The notes under the pieces are model-generated. The model was not told the origin of the DNA. It made no database searches and saw nothing but the letters and a program-made list of their open reading frames with translations. The translations under genes were made by a program, and so were the position numbers. A stretch of DNA of 64,000 bases from Anaeramoeba flamelloides (Eukaryota > Metamonada > Anaeramoebidae): assembly GCA_027625915.1 (NCBI GenBank), contig JANTQA010000076.1:2598501-2662500 (forward strand), in the 5' to 3' direction. This document shows, piece by piece, positions 11,140 to 22,225 of this stretch (position 1 is its first letter; each line of letters starts with the position of its first letter).

Positions 11140-11280
11140 AAGAATCGTGAATTTTCACCCTCCAAAAATATCAAATAAAATTGTGATCTGAAATTTTTAA
11201 ATTTTTTATTACATAATGTCACATATGAACAAATTGGATTATTATATAAAAATCAATTAATGATGAATTTCAAATTTGGA
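11140..11280. repeat. Dispersed repeat of about 130 bp, copy 1
   Basis: The stretch with TTTTCACC, AAAAATATCA, ATAAAAT and GATC blocks, then CAAATTGGATTATTAT and AATCAATTAATG, recurs in the same orientation at about 57605-57735. It lies just left of the TTAA-bounded element. No element ends could be fixed. Confidence 0.45.
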
Positions 11281-11308
11281 TATTTAGATAGTTTTGTTAA
11301 TATAGTGC

Positions 11309-12007
11309 TTAAGGGTCGAGTCATTACGGTGAAATTTTTTTTTCTGAAATGGAAAAAAAAAATTAGTAATTTTCATGAGTACCTAACACCAATAAAAAAC
11401 CAACCAATCTATGATGTCCGATCGATCTCCAAAAATCAACAACCAAAAATGAGGTCATTTTTAGAAAAAAAGCACCAAATAGCGACACTCAATTTCCAAT
11501 TAGAATGGTTATGAATTACCATTTTGAAAACAACTTTGTCAGTTTTGAAGTGTCGCTCTTTGGCTCTTTTTGAGATCTCGGTGATTTTTTTTTTGAATTT
11601 TTTCATTTTTCAAATGAGCTATTTTTATTCTTAAGAATATTACATAATCCTTACTTGGTCAAATTTATTGGGTTACAAAATAACCACAAACCAGATATAA
11701 TCGAATTAAATTAATTGCGAAATTGAAGAAAGCAATTTATTTTGATTTAAAGAAATTTAACCATTTGGAAATAGAAATTGAGAAAAGATGAATTTTTTTT
11801 TTTAAATATTGATTTTTTGGAATTGAAAACTCTTCAAACTTTTTTTTCTTTGTTTGAATTTTTGTCAAAGATGATCCAATGAAATTTTTTTTTTTGTTAT
11901 TTGATTTTTGTCAACCAAAAGAAGGGCTATTTCACAATACCCTTTTTAGTCTCCGGCCACTCCTTGAGTATGGAGTGCATTTTCACGGTAAATGACTAGA
12001 ACCTTAA
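11309..12007. mobile_element. TTAA-bounded inverted-repeat element, about 700 bp, copy 1
   Basis: The left end TTAA-GGGTCGAGTCATTACGG and the right end, read inverted TTAA-GGTTCTAGTCATTTACC, form TIRs bounded by TTAA. An inner hairpin at about 11467-11581 pairs AAATAGCGACACT with its complement. A diverged second copy is at 31238-31933. Open frames inside (for example 11260-11514) lack protein-like composition. Confidence 0.7.
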
Positions 12008-12286
12008 TCAATAAATTTAAAAATAAATTTTCCTCTCTTTTTTAAAAATAGCTTATAATCTATAAATGTTAGGATAATCAAATAAACAGTTATAAAAAAG
12101 GGGTCAAATTTTGTTCTTGTAATATTCTTAAAAACCCGACTTAAAAATATAATACATATATAATAAAAAATAAAAAAAAATGTAGTAGTCAATGCTTTAT
12201 TATTTAAATTTTTTGGACAGATAAAAAATTTATATCATTGTTTTGAGTTGGCAAAGATCATTTGCATAAATAGTTTATAAATTTAT

Positions 12287-12362
12287 CAAAATTATTTAAA
12301 TTATTAAAAAAATTATTTAAATTATTAAAAAAAATATTTAAATTATTGAAAAAATTAATTAA
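12287..12362. repeat. Tandem repeat, about 21 bp unit, 3-4 copies
   Basis: The unit AATTATTTAAATTATTAAAAA is repeated with small length changes. It lies about 110 bp beyond the stop codon of the minus-strand GRAM-domain gene. No function is suggested. Confidence 0.65.
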
Positions 12363-12469
12363 ATGAGTTCAAATTTATTGAACTGCTGATAATATACTTT
12401 TTTTAACAAAAAAAAATAAAAAAATTGACAAATTTGCCCAACAAATCAATTAAAAATGTGATGAAATTC

Positions 12470-13471
12470 TTATTTTTTTTCTTCTTTTTCTTCTTTTACT
12501 TCTTTTTCAGTATTATTTTTCTCTAATTGTTGGATTTGTACATTTTCCATTTGTTGTTTTTGTAATTTTTTCCTTCGATCAAATTCAGCGGTTAATCCAA
12601 GATTGATTGCCTTCATGATTGGTTCCCATCGACCGAATTTAAATAATTTATGAGTAAATCCTTGGATGACCTTGAATGTGATGGCAGAGGCGAGAGTGTT
12701 TTTCTTTAATTTGGAGATCTTATAATATTTATCTTCCTCGGTGCCGACTAGTTTCCAGCGAGCTAATTTGCTTTTGACAACATCTGCAAATGGGATTTTC
12801 ACTTTCATCATTTTACCCTTTTTTTTTGAAACTAAGAGAAAATAGTTTTGGGTGACATAGCACCAGCCTGCAATAGACTTTTTCTCGTTAAGTGCCATGC
12901 ATTTGGTTTCGCACTGTAGCCTTTCTCCATTTTTGTATAACTTGGGAAACACTTGTGGAAACTGTCCTGGTCTTTTAAGTCGCTCCCATTCCTTGTGGCC
13001 TTCTTTTTTGACACGTTGGGTTTCCTCTTTAACAAATTCCCAGGCCTTGGTTCCATGCTTTTTGGAGAGCTCAAGTCCCTTCTTCCCATAAACCTTTGAT
13101 TTTTTAACTCCTTTTCGGAATCCAAACTTAAGTTTGCCTGTGAGTGTTGTTGGCTCTGGTTCTTTTTTTTTCTTTTCTTCTTTTTCTTGTTGCTTTTTTA
13201 ATTTTTTTTTTTTTTTTTTTTCTTTATATTTTTTTCTTTCTTCTTTATCATAAACCTCCCAAGAATCGTAAGGGTTGCTCATAACCATTTGTTGTTGTTG
13301 TTGTTGTTGCATTTGCTGCATTTGCATTTGTTGCATCTGCATTTGTTGCTGTTGCATTTGTTGCATTTGTAACTGCTGTTGTTGGAGTTCCTCTTGTGTT
13401 AGCATCATTTTTTTTTTTTCTTCTTCAGTGTAGTCTTCAAGGTTTACTTCATCTGGAATTTCTTCAGTCAT
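12470..13471 (-). CDS. Q-rich protein with GRAM/PH-like domain
   Basis: Single exon, 333 aa, from the ATG at 13471 to TAA. Residues 1-25 are acidic and 26-62 are Q/M-rich (repeated MQQ). Residues 75-105 are K/E-rich. Residues about 110-170 are a basic amphipathic stretch (KFGFRKGVKKSKVYGKKGL). Residues about 174-290 resemble a GRAM domain: FPKLYKNGERLQCETKCMAL, AGWCYVTQNYFLLVS, then KVKIPFADVVKSKL and FKVIQGFTHKLFKFG. GRAM domains are PH-like lipid-binding modules common in proteins at membranes and membrane contact sites. The C-terminus is again Q/K/E-rich. No membrane segment is present, so a peripheral membrane role is inferred. The family call is by pattern only. Confidence 0.6.
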   Translation of the reverse strand: MTEEIPDEVNLEDYTEEEKKKMMLTQEELQQQQLQMQQMQQQQMQMQQMQMQQMQQQQQQQMVMSNPYDSWEVYDKEERKKYKEKKKKKKLKKQQEKEEKKKKEPEPTTLTGKLKFGFRKGVKKSKVYGKKGLELSKKHGTKAWEFVKEETQRVKKEGHKEWERLKRPGQFPQVFPKLYKNGERLQCETKCMALNEKKSIAGWCYVTQNYFLLVSKKKGKMMKVKIPFADVVKSKLARWKLVGTEEDKYYKISKLKKNTLASAITFKVIQGFTHKLFKFGRWEPIMKAINLGLTAEFDRRKKLQKQQMENVQIQQLEKNNTEKEVKEEKEEKK

Positions 13472-13584
13472 TCGAATAAGGTTTTCAAAAAATTAATTTG
13501 GAAAATGAAAGCCAAAAAGGGAAAAAAAATTATTTTAGAAAAAAATGATCAATCATTTGTTTAAATTTTGAAACAAAAGAATTT

Positions 13585-13700
13585 TAGATTGATTTGTAAA
13601 ATTTCGTTGTTTCAAAATTTTATCTTTTCTTTGATAACAATCAAAAGAATTTCATAAGCAATTTTAATTTTATTTTTGAAGGTTAATTTTTTAAATAATT
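13585..13700. repeat. Direct repeat, copy 1 (partner at 14945-15060)
   Basis: Shares TTGTTTCAAAATTT, ATCTTTTCTTTGAT, ACTATCAAA-like and TTTTATTTTTGAAGGTTAAT blocks with 14945-15060 in the same orientation, 1.36 kb apart. No terminal structure was recognised. Confidence 0.6.
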
Positions 13701-14944
13701 TTGTTGGTGATTAAGAATAAATTATTTTACAGACAACAGGCCCAAAAAATACAATAAAACATTTTTTTTCGTTCATGTTACTATTCTAACTTGTTAAAAA
13801 ATAAATAGAATCTATTTAAATTCAGCTTTATGGAAAAAAATCTAAAAGTAGAAGAAAGAAAGCCCTCTGAACATTTTGCCATTTTTACAACTTTTTAATT
13901 TACTAACGAAACAATAAATATCGAGTCTCAAGAGAATTAGAAAATTTTAAAATCAAAATACCATTCGCTGTTCTAATTGAGAAATGAAAGTAAACTCAAA
14001 TTGAACCAGAAAGGAATCTTTTGATTTTACATTTTTTGAACATTTTTTTTGAAATTAAATTTTAGGATTTTAAAGTTGGTTTGGATCGAGTAATGTGTTT
14101 CTATGAATGAGTGAAATTAATCAAATAATAAACCAAAAAAGCATCCCAAAAAGGGGTGAATTTTCAACGAATAATTTCTTTTAGAAGACCAAAACATCAA
14201 AAGATCAGCTTTTGAGATAAATTTGTTGAATTCAAAAATAAAAAAAAAAATCGACAAAAGCCTATTTTCGATGATTTGTTTCCGTTATCTTCTTAATTTG
14301 GATGGATACAATTGATTGATTTCCTTAAATTTCTTGTACCATTACTATTTATTATTATTTTACAAAAGACATTTTCTTAAATTTTTTTTCAAAATTCTTT
14401 TTCCAAATATTTTTATCTAACATAACCAAAATCAAGAATACTATTGCAAAAATTAAAATAAAGGGGTTGAATTCTTGGAATCGAAAAACAATTACAAAAG
14501 ATTCAACCCACAATTAAAGTAGAATTTCTGATCAAAAAAAGAAGCCTGTTTTTTTTTTTATAGCAGACTGATACATTAGCCAACCACATTAATTGATCAA
14601 AGAACCCGAAACAAACATGGTATTGTCATCTTATTGTCACATTATTAAAAAGGAAATTCTGAAAATGAGGTAACAAATTGGAAATTTTATTCAAAAAAAA
14701 AGAGTAAATTTTTGAGCTCTTTTCGGAGATCCAAGAGACAATAAAATTTCAAAAAAATTGAAGAAATTGAAATATTTCATTAAAAACAATTCCTAATTTA
14801 AAATTTACTTCAAACATCAATGGTTCCTCCTTCAGAAATGATTTGAGTTTAGATATATTTTTAGGTGGTTGATTAGATGTTTCCCTGGAACACGAAAAAA
14901 AAAAAAAGGTATTGTTTTTATTTTAAAACACGGTAATGATGATT

Positions 14945-15060
14945 TGTTGCATTTTGTTGTTTCAAAATTTCATCTTTTCTTTGATGACTATCAAACAACC
15001 TTCCTTAGTAAAAATAATTTTATTTTTGAAGGTTAATTTTCCAAATTAAAATTCAATCTT
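14945..15060. repeat. Direct repeat, copy 2 (partner at 13585-13700)
   Basis: Second copy of the repeat that starts TTGTTTCAAAATTTCATCTT and ends TTTTTGAAGGTTAATTTTCC. It lies midway between the GRAM and RPA1 genes. Confidence 0.6.
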
Positions 15061-16379
15061 TTGAGATGAAAAATAAAACCAAGTAAACTAATAATTAAAA
15101 TTAAATTTAAAAGATTATATAACATAAATAATCCTTTTTTATTATTTATTAATGATCTATTTTTTTAATTCATATCATGTCCCCCTTTTTAAAGTCTATA
15201 TAAGCCAAATTTCAACATTAGTTACAAACTTTTTTTTATATTTTTTTCTTTATTCATTTGTTTTTCAGAAAATAAAATGATTATATTATGTTTTTGTTTA
15301 TTAACCTCTATTGGTTATCATTTCTAAAAACTTTAGTAAAATACATATTTATTCAAAAAAAAAAAACAATTTAATAAATTTTTTTCTTAGGAAAATCTTC
15401 TATTATTTTTGAAATTTAATTGTATATATATATATATACATATATAAAACAAGAATTACAAAATCTTTATCAAGAGGAACATTTTTTAAAGATTCGAAAT
15501 AATACAATTTTCTTAAAATTGGAAATAACTTCTGATATTTTGAAAAATATGTATATTATTTTTTCTTCCTTTAGTTTTTGGTTTTCATTTTTTTTTTTTT
15601 TTTTGAATTAGATAATTTATTTCGTTGGACAAACGATTTTTTTTCCAAAAGATTAACGGCAGATTAAAGTAAAGTTAGTTAAAGAGATGAACTCAAATTA
15701 AATTAGTTGATGGTATCTAACTATTGGATCGATCAACAATTTTGCAAAATAATTTTCAAACATTTTTTTAACGTGGTAACTTTCCAATTTTTAATGATAA
15801 AATTGACTTTCAAAGAAAATTTTTTTATAAATTTTTTAACTTTGAATCTTTTCATGATAATTCAAATTAAAAAATTTTATTTCAAAATGAATTTGGTTAT
15901 TTGGGGTTCTAAGTGATATATATATATACTAGGATATATATACCTCTCCATTATATTAAAAGAGTTAATTTATTTAGTTAAAAAAATTTTTTTAAGGATT
16001 TTTTTTCAAATAAACCAAGGCACTCAAAATTGATAAAATATACTGATTTCCCTTAAATTAAATTTCTCGAAAAAAAAATTACTAATAACAACAAATCAAA
16101 CAATCAATCTTTCTTCTTTAAACTAATTTAATACAATAATTTTTTTTTGTGTAAAATTAGAGTGTAAATTTTATACAATTAGATTTAATAATAGAAATTG
16201 ATAATTATGTAATATTTATTAAAAAAAAATATAACGAAATATTTTGTAGACTTTTTGTAACCAAGAAAATATTTTTTTCAGAAAAAAATAATAAAAAAAT
16301 TAAAATTAAAAGAATTAAAATAAAAACTAATAAAAAAAAAATATGAAATAAATGCGAAATATTTATGGGATTTTCATTC

Positions 16380-18559
16380 TTATAAATATTGTTGTATTTC
16401 TTTTAATAAGATTTTCGAAGCTGCTCTAAAATCATCGATAATATGGAAATCTAAAAGTGTGGCCTTTTTCCTGCTTTTGCCTTCGTATTCATTTTCTTGA
16501 ATTTTGAGAGCCCAGTGACCCCTTTTGAACTCTGCATTTTTCATTATTTCCTGAAACTTTGAATCGTCGCCTTGCACTTCTTTTAAGTTGCGGATTTGGT
16601 CACACTCCATGCCAATTAACTCCTCTGCGTGTGGGGAAAAGACACTAGCTTGGAAGGATCCCGTGTGGTCTGCAAGATTGATTGTCATTGTGTAGCGGTA
16701 CTGTGGGGAATTCATTTGCTGCTGGCATTTGAAGCAAAACCAGCCACCGCCCTGCTCTTGTACCTTTTTTTTGCAGCTTGGGCAAGACGGGTAATAAAGC
16801 CGGTCGGTCCTTGAAAGGTGCGTTAGCGTCGCACGAACAAAAATCATGTCTCCCTTGGGGTTGTTGGCACCCAAATTTTCTTCTTCGATTGCACTGAGTG
16901 TTTTTTTTTCTTCGTCGATGTGCCAATTTTCGGGGAGCGATCGGACACTTCGCATCAGGGAGTTCGTCTTCTGATCCTTGCCACCAGATTGCCACCATTT
17001 TCTTAAATCCTGCACGATCGGGCCAAACTCGGGGTTGTGGAAGATTTGGGTGCTGCTAACGATGCTTAGGTTGTTCGTGTTGTTGAAGTGGCCCACCTTT
17101 GAGCCCCTGAGGGCAAGAACGTATCCCTTTTCTGTATCAGTTGGTATCTTCAAATTGTTTGCGCGATCGCCCCAAAACGTAACTTCGATCACTGCGCCGC
17201 TTTGGTCTCCAATAAGTACAGACAATTTTTTTGTCATCCCCCGGTTTTTGGTTGGAATGTCTTGAAGTTGGCCAACTTGCTTGACGATCGCCAGTACACT
17301 TACAAATTTGCCCGGGTTGCAGACCAGTATTTGATCGATCGGATCAAAATTAAAGTTGTGGTAGGGCAAATTCTCATCAGAGCAGGCCTCAATTATGGTA
17401 TTTGAATTGGCACTTAGCTCATTGTCGTTTTTTAGTGGCGAAAAGGCTTTGTTGGCCTGTCTAACTGATGCTCCTGAGACGTAATAGGCCTTCCCTTTTT
17501 CTAAATAATCGTAATATTTCTCAACCTGATCATTGAAAAAGGTAATTCGGATCTCTTCGCCTTCTTCGTCGATCAGATCTGCATTAAATAGTTGGCCCTT
17601 GTTATTACGAAAGTTCCTTTTGTCAGATTTAAACGTTACACGCACCCTTAAGGTAAATTGTCCATATAAAAAATTCTCAATCCCGGAAATTGGTGTCACG
17701 CTATGCTCTCCTCCATGAGTAGTTGGCCGCTGCATTCTTTGGTTTACATTTTGTTGTTGGTTTTGATTGGATCTGTTTTGTTGTTGGTTTTGGTTCCAAT
17801 TCTGTTGTTGATTTTGTTGTTGGTTTTGGTTGAATTTGTTTTGGGTTTGGTTTTGTTGTTGGTTTTGTTGTTTATTTTGTGGTTGATTTTGGCTCTGGTT
17901 CTGGTTCTGGTTTTGGTTTTGGTTTTGGTTTTGGGTTTGGGTTTGGGTTTGGGTTTGGGTTTGGTTTGGTTGATTGTTTTGGTTGTTTGGTTGTTGTCGT
18001 TGTGCTTTTGGATTTCCAATCATTTTGTCTGCTTGTCCAACAATAGTCATTCGTGAAATAAGATAAATTAAGCCACTTTTAAGATTAAAGTTAAATGGAC
18101 ATTCAGAAAAGAAAATTGTTTTTTAATAAGAATTGTATCTCAATGTTGATCATAATTTTAAAAGGAAAACTATTATCTCTTTTGTTTTCTTTTATTTTGA
18201 TTTCTTTTCTTTTCTTTTCTTTTCTTTTCTTTTGTTAAGTTATATTCGTTGAAAAAAGAAAAATAATAAAAAAATATTAAAAAAAATTTGAAAAGTAAAT
18301 ACCGTTTTGGAAGGATCCGAGAAAAGAAACTTGATACAGAGATAACTGTATATAGTTTGATTTTTTTTTCTTCAAACATTTGTGTAAATTCGCGATTAAA
18401 ATAACCCCAAGTCAATTGGGTTCCATCAGAAATCATTGCAGCATATTTAGGTGGTGTTGTGTTTGATTGTTTTATTTGCAAAATTTGAAGCACAGGATCT
18501 TCAACTTCATTATTCTTCATCTTGTCTAGTGCGTTTGCTGTTAATTGGAACTGAGTCAT
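16380..18559 (-). CDS. RPA1: Replication protein A 70 kDa subunit (RPA1), two exons
   Basis: Exons are 18559-18303 and 18075-16380, with an intron at 18076-18302 (GTATTTAC...AAAAG). The splice completes an Arg codon and joins SRILPK-R-GLIYLISRMTIVGQ, giving 650 aa, close to the usual RPA1 length. RPA1 is the main single-strand DNA-binding subunit in replication and repair. Residues 1-95 are the RPA1-N (DBD-F) domain (DPVLQILQIK, MISDGTQ). Residues 110-209 are a Q/N/T-rich linker. DBD-A lies at about 214-325, DBD-B at about 335-440 (LVCNPGKFVSVLAIVKQVGQ, FWGDRANN), and DBD-C at about 480-650, with the zinc ribbon cysteines at 517, 520, 533 and 536 (CPSC...CFKC). All elements for a working protein are present. 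The coding DNA is clearly more GC-rich than its surroundings. Confidence 0.95.
17740..18000 (-). repeat. Low-complexity Q/N/T linker tract within RPA1
   Basis: CAAAACCAAA-type and CAAACCC-type units encode runs of QN and QT in the linker between the N-terminal domain and DBD-A. On the plus strand the end at 17930-17966 looks like (TTTGGG)n, but it is in frame and coding. Confidence 0.8.
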
Positions 18560-19800
18560 TATGTTTCTGGAAATAAAGAAGCAAAAGATTGAAATAAAAA
18601 TAAAAAAATAAAAATTTTAACGTAACAGTCTTTCAAAAAATACCTTGACTTTTCATAAAACCTTTGACTTTCACACGTTTCGGTAAATTTTTAAGACCTT
18701 AAACAGGTGAAAAGCTTTGTAAAAGTAAGATTTTTTTTCTATTGTTTTTTGAAATCTTTTATTGAAAAAATGAATAAATATACAGATTTTTTTGATATTT
18801 AATATTTTCAATTTAAGGCTTCTGACCTTGAAAAATGGGAAAAAAAAGATTATATTAGATTCACTGTAAAGCTTCGTTTTTTTGGTTCTCATTTGATGGA
18901 TCAGAGCCCTTATATCTCTTTTATAAGATTGTTAAAAAATGGTGTGTTGGGAAATTTTGTTTCCAAAAACCAAATTTAAGAACCAAAACTATTATAAAGG
19001 CAGAGATAATTAATAATAAGTAAGGATAACACCCATTTTAAAAAGGTAAGCAATTTTTTTTAATACGATTGTTAGAACTAAAACTTTATTAAAGTTTTCT
19101 TTTTTAAAACTGTGAGCTTGAGTTGAAAAAAGTGTTTTTGTTCTCACACCAACCTCCACACAATATTTAATGGTTGATCCCCCACATCAAAAAATAGAAA
19201 ACTTTCAAAAAATTATAATTATGAAAAAAAATGACATTTTTCATTTAAAAGAAAACTTGATAAAGTTTTAAAAAAGTTCTCGGTTTATTAAAACTGTCAG
19301 AGTATTTTAATTAGAATTTTATTTAATTTTTCTTATTAATAATTTTCAAAAAAAAAATTCAAAAAGCCAATTTCCAAAATCAAATAAGTTAGAAAAGTAT
19401 TATTCAAATCAATTTTTTTCTAGGTGGGTGATATCCAGGATAATAAAATGCTGAAAACGCCCAAAAGTCAAAATACATTTATTCATTCAAAAAATTGTTT
19501 TTGTGAATGTGTCATTTTAAAAAATTACTCTAAACTTATATCTAAAGATAAAAGATATGAAATCGAGTTGGTAATAGAACAAAAAGAAAGTTGATATATA
19601 TTTATAAAATTTAATACAAAAATACACATAAGGAATCTAAAAAGAGTAAAAGACAAACTAATGTTGATTTACAAATTCTATTTCTGTTAAATGTGTCTAA
19701 TTTTTTTTAATGCAAATATCAATTTTTATTGATAATTGGACTTCGAAGATTAAAAAAAAAATAAATACAGGGTATTATTTAGATCTAGGAATAGTTGGTA
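18560..19800. other. Spacer upstream of RPA1
   Basis: Holds the RPA1 promoter side. Bases about 18632-18730 (TTCAAAAAATACCTTGACTT...) match, in inverted orientation, the block at about 28050-28175. Otherwise plain AT-rich DNA with no coding signal. Confidence 0.4.
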
Positions 19801-19995
19801 TACAGTCAGTTCCACTTTTAAGGTACAAACTTAAACGAAATTTAAGGTACAATAAAAAACTCAAATTAAGGCAATAAATTCAGATTCTAGTAAAATAATT
19901 TGTAAAAAACAAATTCCAAAAAATGTGCTTTAATTTGAGATTTTTTTGTACCTTAAATTTCATAATTTTGTGCCTTAAATTTGAAACTGGCTGTA
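19801..19995. mobile_element. 200-bp TA-flanked miniature element, copy 2
   Basis: The left end TACAGTCAGTTCCACTTTTA and the inverted right end AACTGGCTGTA bracket arms with AAATTTAAGGTACAATAAAA and CTCAAATTAAGGCA. Same family as 22025-22225. Confidence 0.85.
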
Positions 19996-20535
19996 CATAT
20001 AAAGTAATTATAATGAATCAAGATATTTCTTAAAAATTAATATCCCAAACCCCATGTCCATACTGAGAAAAACATCAAAGATCATTTTGATCTTCCGATT
20101 GAAGATCATAGTATCTTTCATAGAAATAACCAAGATTTTTTACAATCTTTTTTAAACTTTCAATGATATTATAATTTTACTTTTTTACTGTGCGACAATA
20201 GGTCTTGTAAGAATAAAAAAATACAAAATAGTTACAAATAAGTTTAAAAAAATATCAAAAAAAAAAAAAAGATCATAAAATAACTAAAAGATTTTTTTTC
20301 TAAATTTACAAAATAATTTTTTTCTTCTAATATATATTTTATTATATTAAAACCATGTAATTAGCCCCATTATAATACACTCTTTTTGTTGGGACATTTT
20401 TTTGATATATAAATATATAAATATATAACTCTAATTTATAACCATTAAAAAACTAAAATTCAATTTGGAATGAATGCCTTATTTAATCAATTCTCCAAGA
20501 AATACCAACTTAGAATCATTTGTTGGTTGAATTAT

Positions 20536-20734
20536 TACAGTTGGAAACACTCTTAAGACACAAACTTCCACAAAATTTAAGACACAATAAAAATCTCAAA
20601 TAAAGGCAGAAAATTCAGATTCTAGTAAATAATTTGTAAAAAATAAAAATTACAAATTTTGTGCCTTAATTTGAGAGTTTTTTGTACCTTAAATTTTTTT
20701 GAAAGTTTGTGTCTTAAAAATGGAGCTGACTGTA
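20536..20734. mobile_element. 200-bp TA-flanked miniature element, copy 3
   Basis: Left end TACAGTTGGAAACACTCTTA, right end TGGAGCTGACTGTA; inner arms AAATTTAAGACACAATAAAA and ATCTCAAATAAAGGCA. Same family as 22025-22225. Confidence 0.85.
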
Positions 20735-21439
20735 AAAAATATAAATAAATTACAATACACCAAAAACAAAAAATATACAAACGTCAATACTAATAAATTA
20801 TCGGTTTGTTGAAATTTTTTGAGAGGGAAAAACAATAAAAATAATGGTAAGTTTTTTAATTTCATTTTAAAGGTTATTAATCGATTAAAAGATTAGATAT
20901 CATCAACCAATTTTATTTGAGTTCTTCTGTTTTGAACAAATCCTCTTTAAGCCAATATAAAATGTTCGAAAAAATCATTAATCAAATGAGATGCATTATG
21001 TAATTCAAAAAATGAAATAGAAATAAAAATCAAAAAGATGAAAAAAGTATTTAGATTTTTCAAAAATCATAAATATTTCTAATTTGAAAGAAATTGTATT
21101 ATTGTGATTTTGTTAACTATAATCAACTTTGTTTGATTTTTTAGAATTTTAGTTTATCTATGGTTATAAATATTATTATATATATTCAAACCAAAAAAAT
21201 ATTAAATATACTCACCATCAAAGTCCTCAAAATTGACATTTTATTTCAAATTCTGTAAGGGTTGGAAATTTTGGATCTACGTAAGGAATATCAAATATTG
21301 AGATAATTGAATTTATCTAAATGTGAAAAACGTTTTCAAAGTAGTATTGGGTACTTTGAGTACATATAAAAATCATTAGTAAGAACAAAACTGGTTTAAC
21401 ACATGATCCTCAAGAGGAATATTATTTTCATTAAGAAAT

Positions 21440-22005
21440 TAAGAGCATATTAAAACTGGATCACCTAACAGAGAACTTGAAAATGTACAAAATATCCAAC
21501 ATTTAATAGGGGTACATGGTGAAAGAATATAATAAAAAACAGTATGGAAGTTATATTTAATCGATAAAAGACAAAGTGGAATCATCAAAAGAAGAAAAAA
21601 AAACTCCAAACTGGGTAAATACATCAAAATCATACAATTCTCTGGCAATTGATATTATAAACAGCCAAACTCCAATTAAAACTCACCAATAATTCAATTT
21701 AAACTAAAAACATTTTTAGAAATTGTTTCAAAAGATATATACATACAGTGGCAAATGTAAAAGTTGTAAAATCCAAAATATGAAATAATCTAAAATAAAA
21801 ATGATGATTGAATCGATTTCATATGATGAGGTAAGAAATCTGAAAAAACTCCAAGACAGTAAAAAAGTACTTCAAGAACATGTACCATTTCAATTAGAGC
21901 ACCATTATCAAAAATTGATAAAGATGAATTAAGGGGCTTAATGTTTATAAAAGAAATCCCTCAAATCAAGATAGAATACATTTTGATCAATGACTCTATT
22001 CTAAA
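21440..22005 (+). pseudogene. Possible decayed coding segment, family unknown
   Basis: Within AT-rich spacer, short plus-strand stretches have protein-like composition: KTGSPNRELENVQNIQHLIG from about 21453, and a 43-codon frame at about 21801-21932 (SYDEVRNLKKLQDSKKVLQE, then HVPFQLEHHYQKL). They are separate and surrounded by stops. They could be a fossil of a host gene or of a mobile element; I do not recognise the family. Low confidence that it was ever one gene. Confidence 0.25.
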
Positions 22006-22024
22006 AAAGAAACCCAAATAATAA

Positions 22025-22225
22025 TACAGTCAGTTTCACTTTTAAGGCACCAACTTTCAACCTAAATTAAGGCACAATAAAAATCTCAAATTAAGGCACA
22101 AATTTTGGAATTTTTTTTTTTACAATTTATTTTACGAGAATCAAAATTTTGTGCTTTAATTTGAGATTTTTATTGTGCCTTAATTTAGGTTGAAAGTTTG
22201 TGCCTTAAAAGTGAAACTGACTGTA
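22025..22225. mobile_element. 200-bp TA-flanked miniature element, copy 4 (best preserved)
   Basis: The element is an almost complete palindrome: TACAGTCAGTTTCACTTTTA at the left and its exact inverse at the right (GTGAAACTGACTGTA). Arms contain CCTAAATTAAGGCACAATAA and AAATCTCAAATTAAGGCACA, separated by a short T-rich loop. TA at both ends plus CAGT termini fit a non-autonomous Tc1/mariner-type element. At least eight copies are in this window: 10764, 19801, 20536, 22025, 29794, 30396, 35223 and 63198. Confidence 0.9.

Larger units (their letters stand above)
13472..16379. other. Gene-free spacer between the GRAM and RPA1 genes
   Basis: Contains the promoter side of the GRAM gene and the 3' side of RPA1. 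A dispersed direct repeat is present (13585-13700 and 14945-15060). Small open frames on the plus strand (15420-15611, 15707-15916) show no protein-like composition. A TGATGGTATCTA...GATCAACAATT block near 15708-15745 resembles one near 48650-48690. Confidence 0.4.

Noticed and set aside
11260-11514. 84-codon plus-strand frame
   Set aside because: It lies across the left end of a TTAA-bounded non-coding element, and the diverged copy at 31238-31933 does not keep the frame.
17925-17970. (TTTGGG)n on the plus strand resembling a telomere-type repeat
   Set aside because: It is the in-frame reverse of CAAACC units coding Gln-Thr in the RPA1 linker and grades into CAAAAC (Gln-Asn) units.
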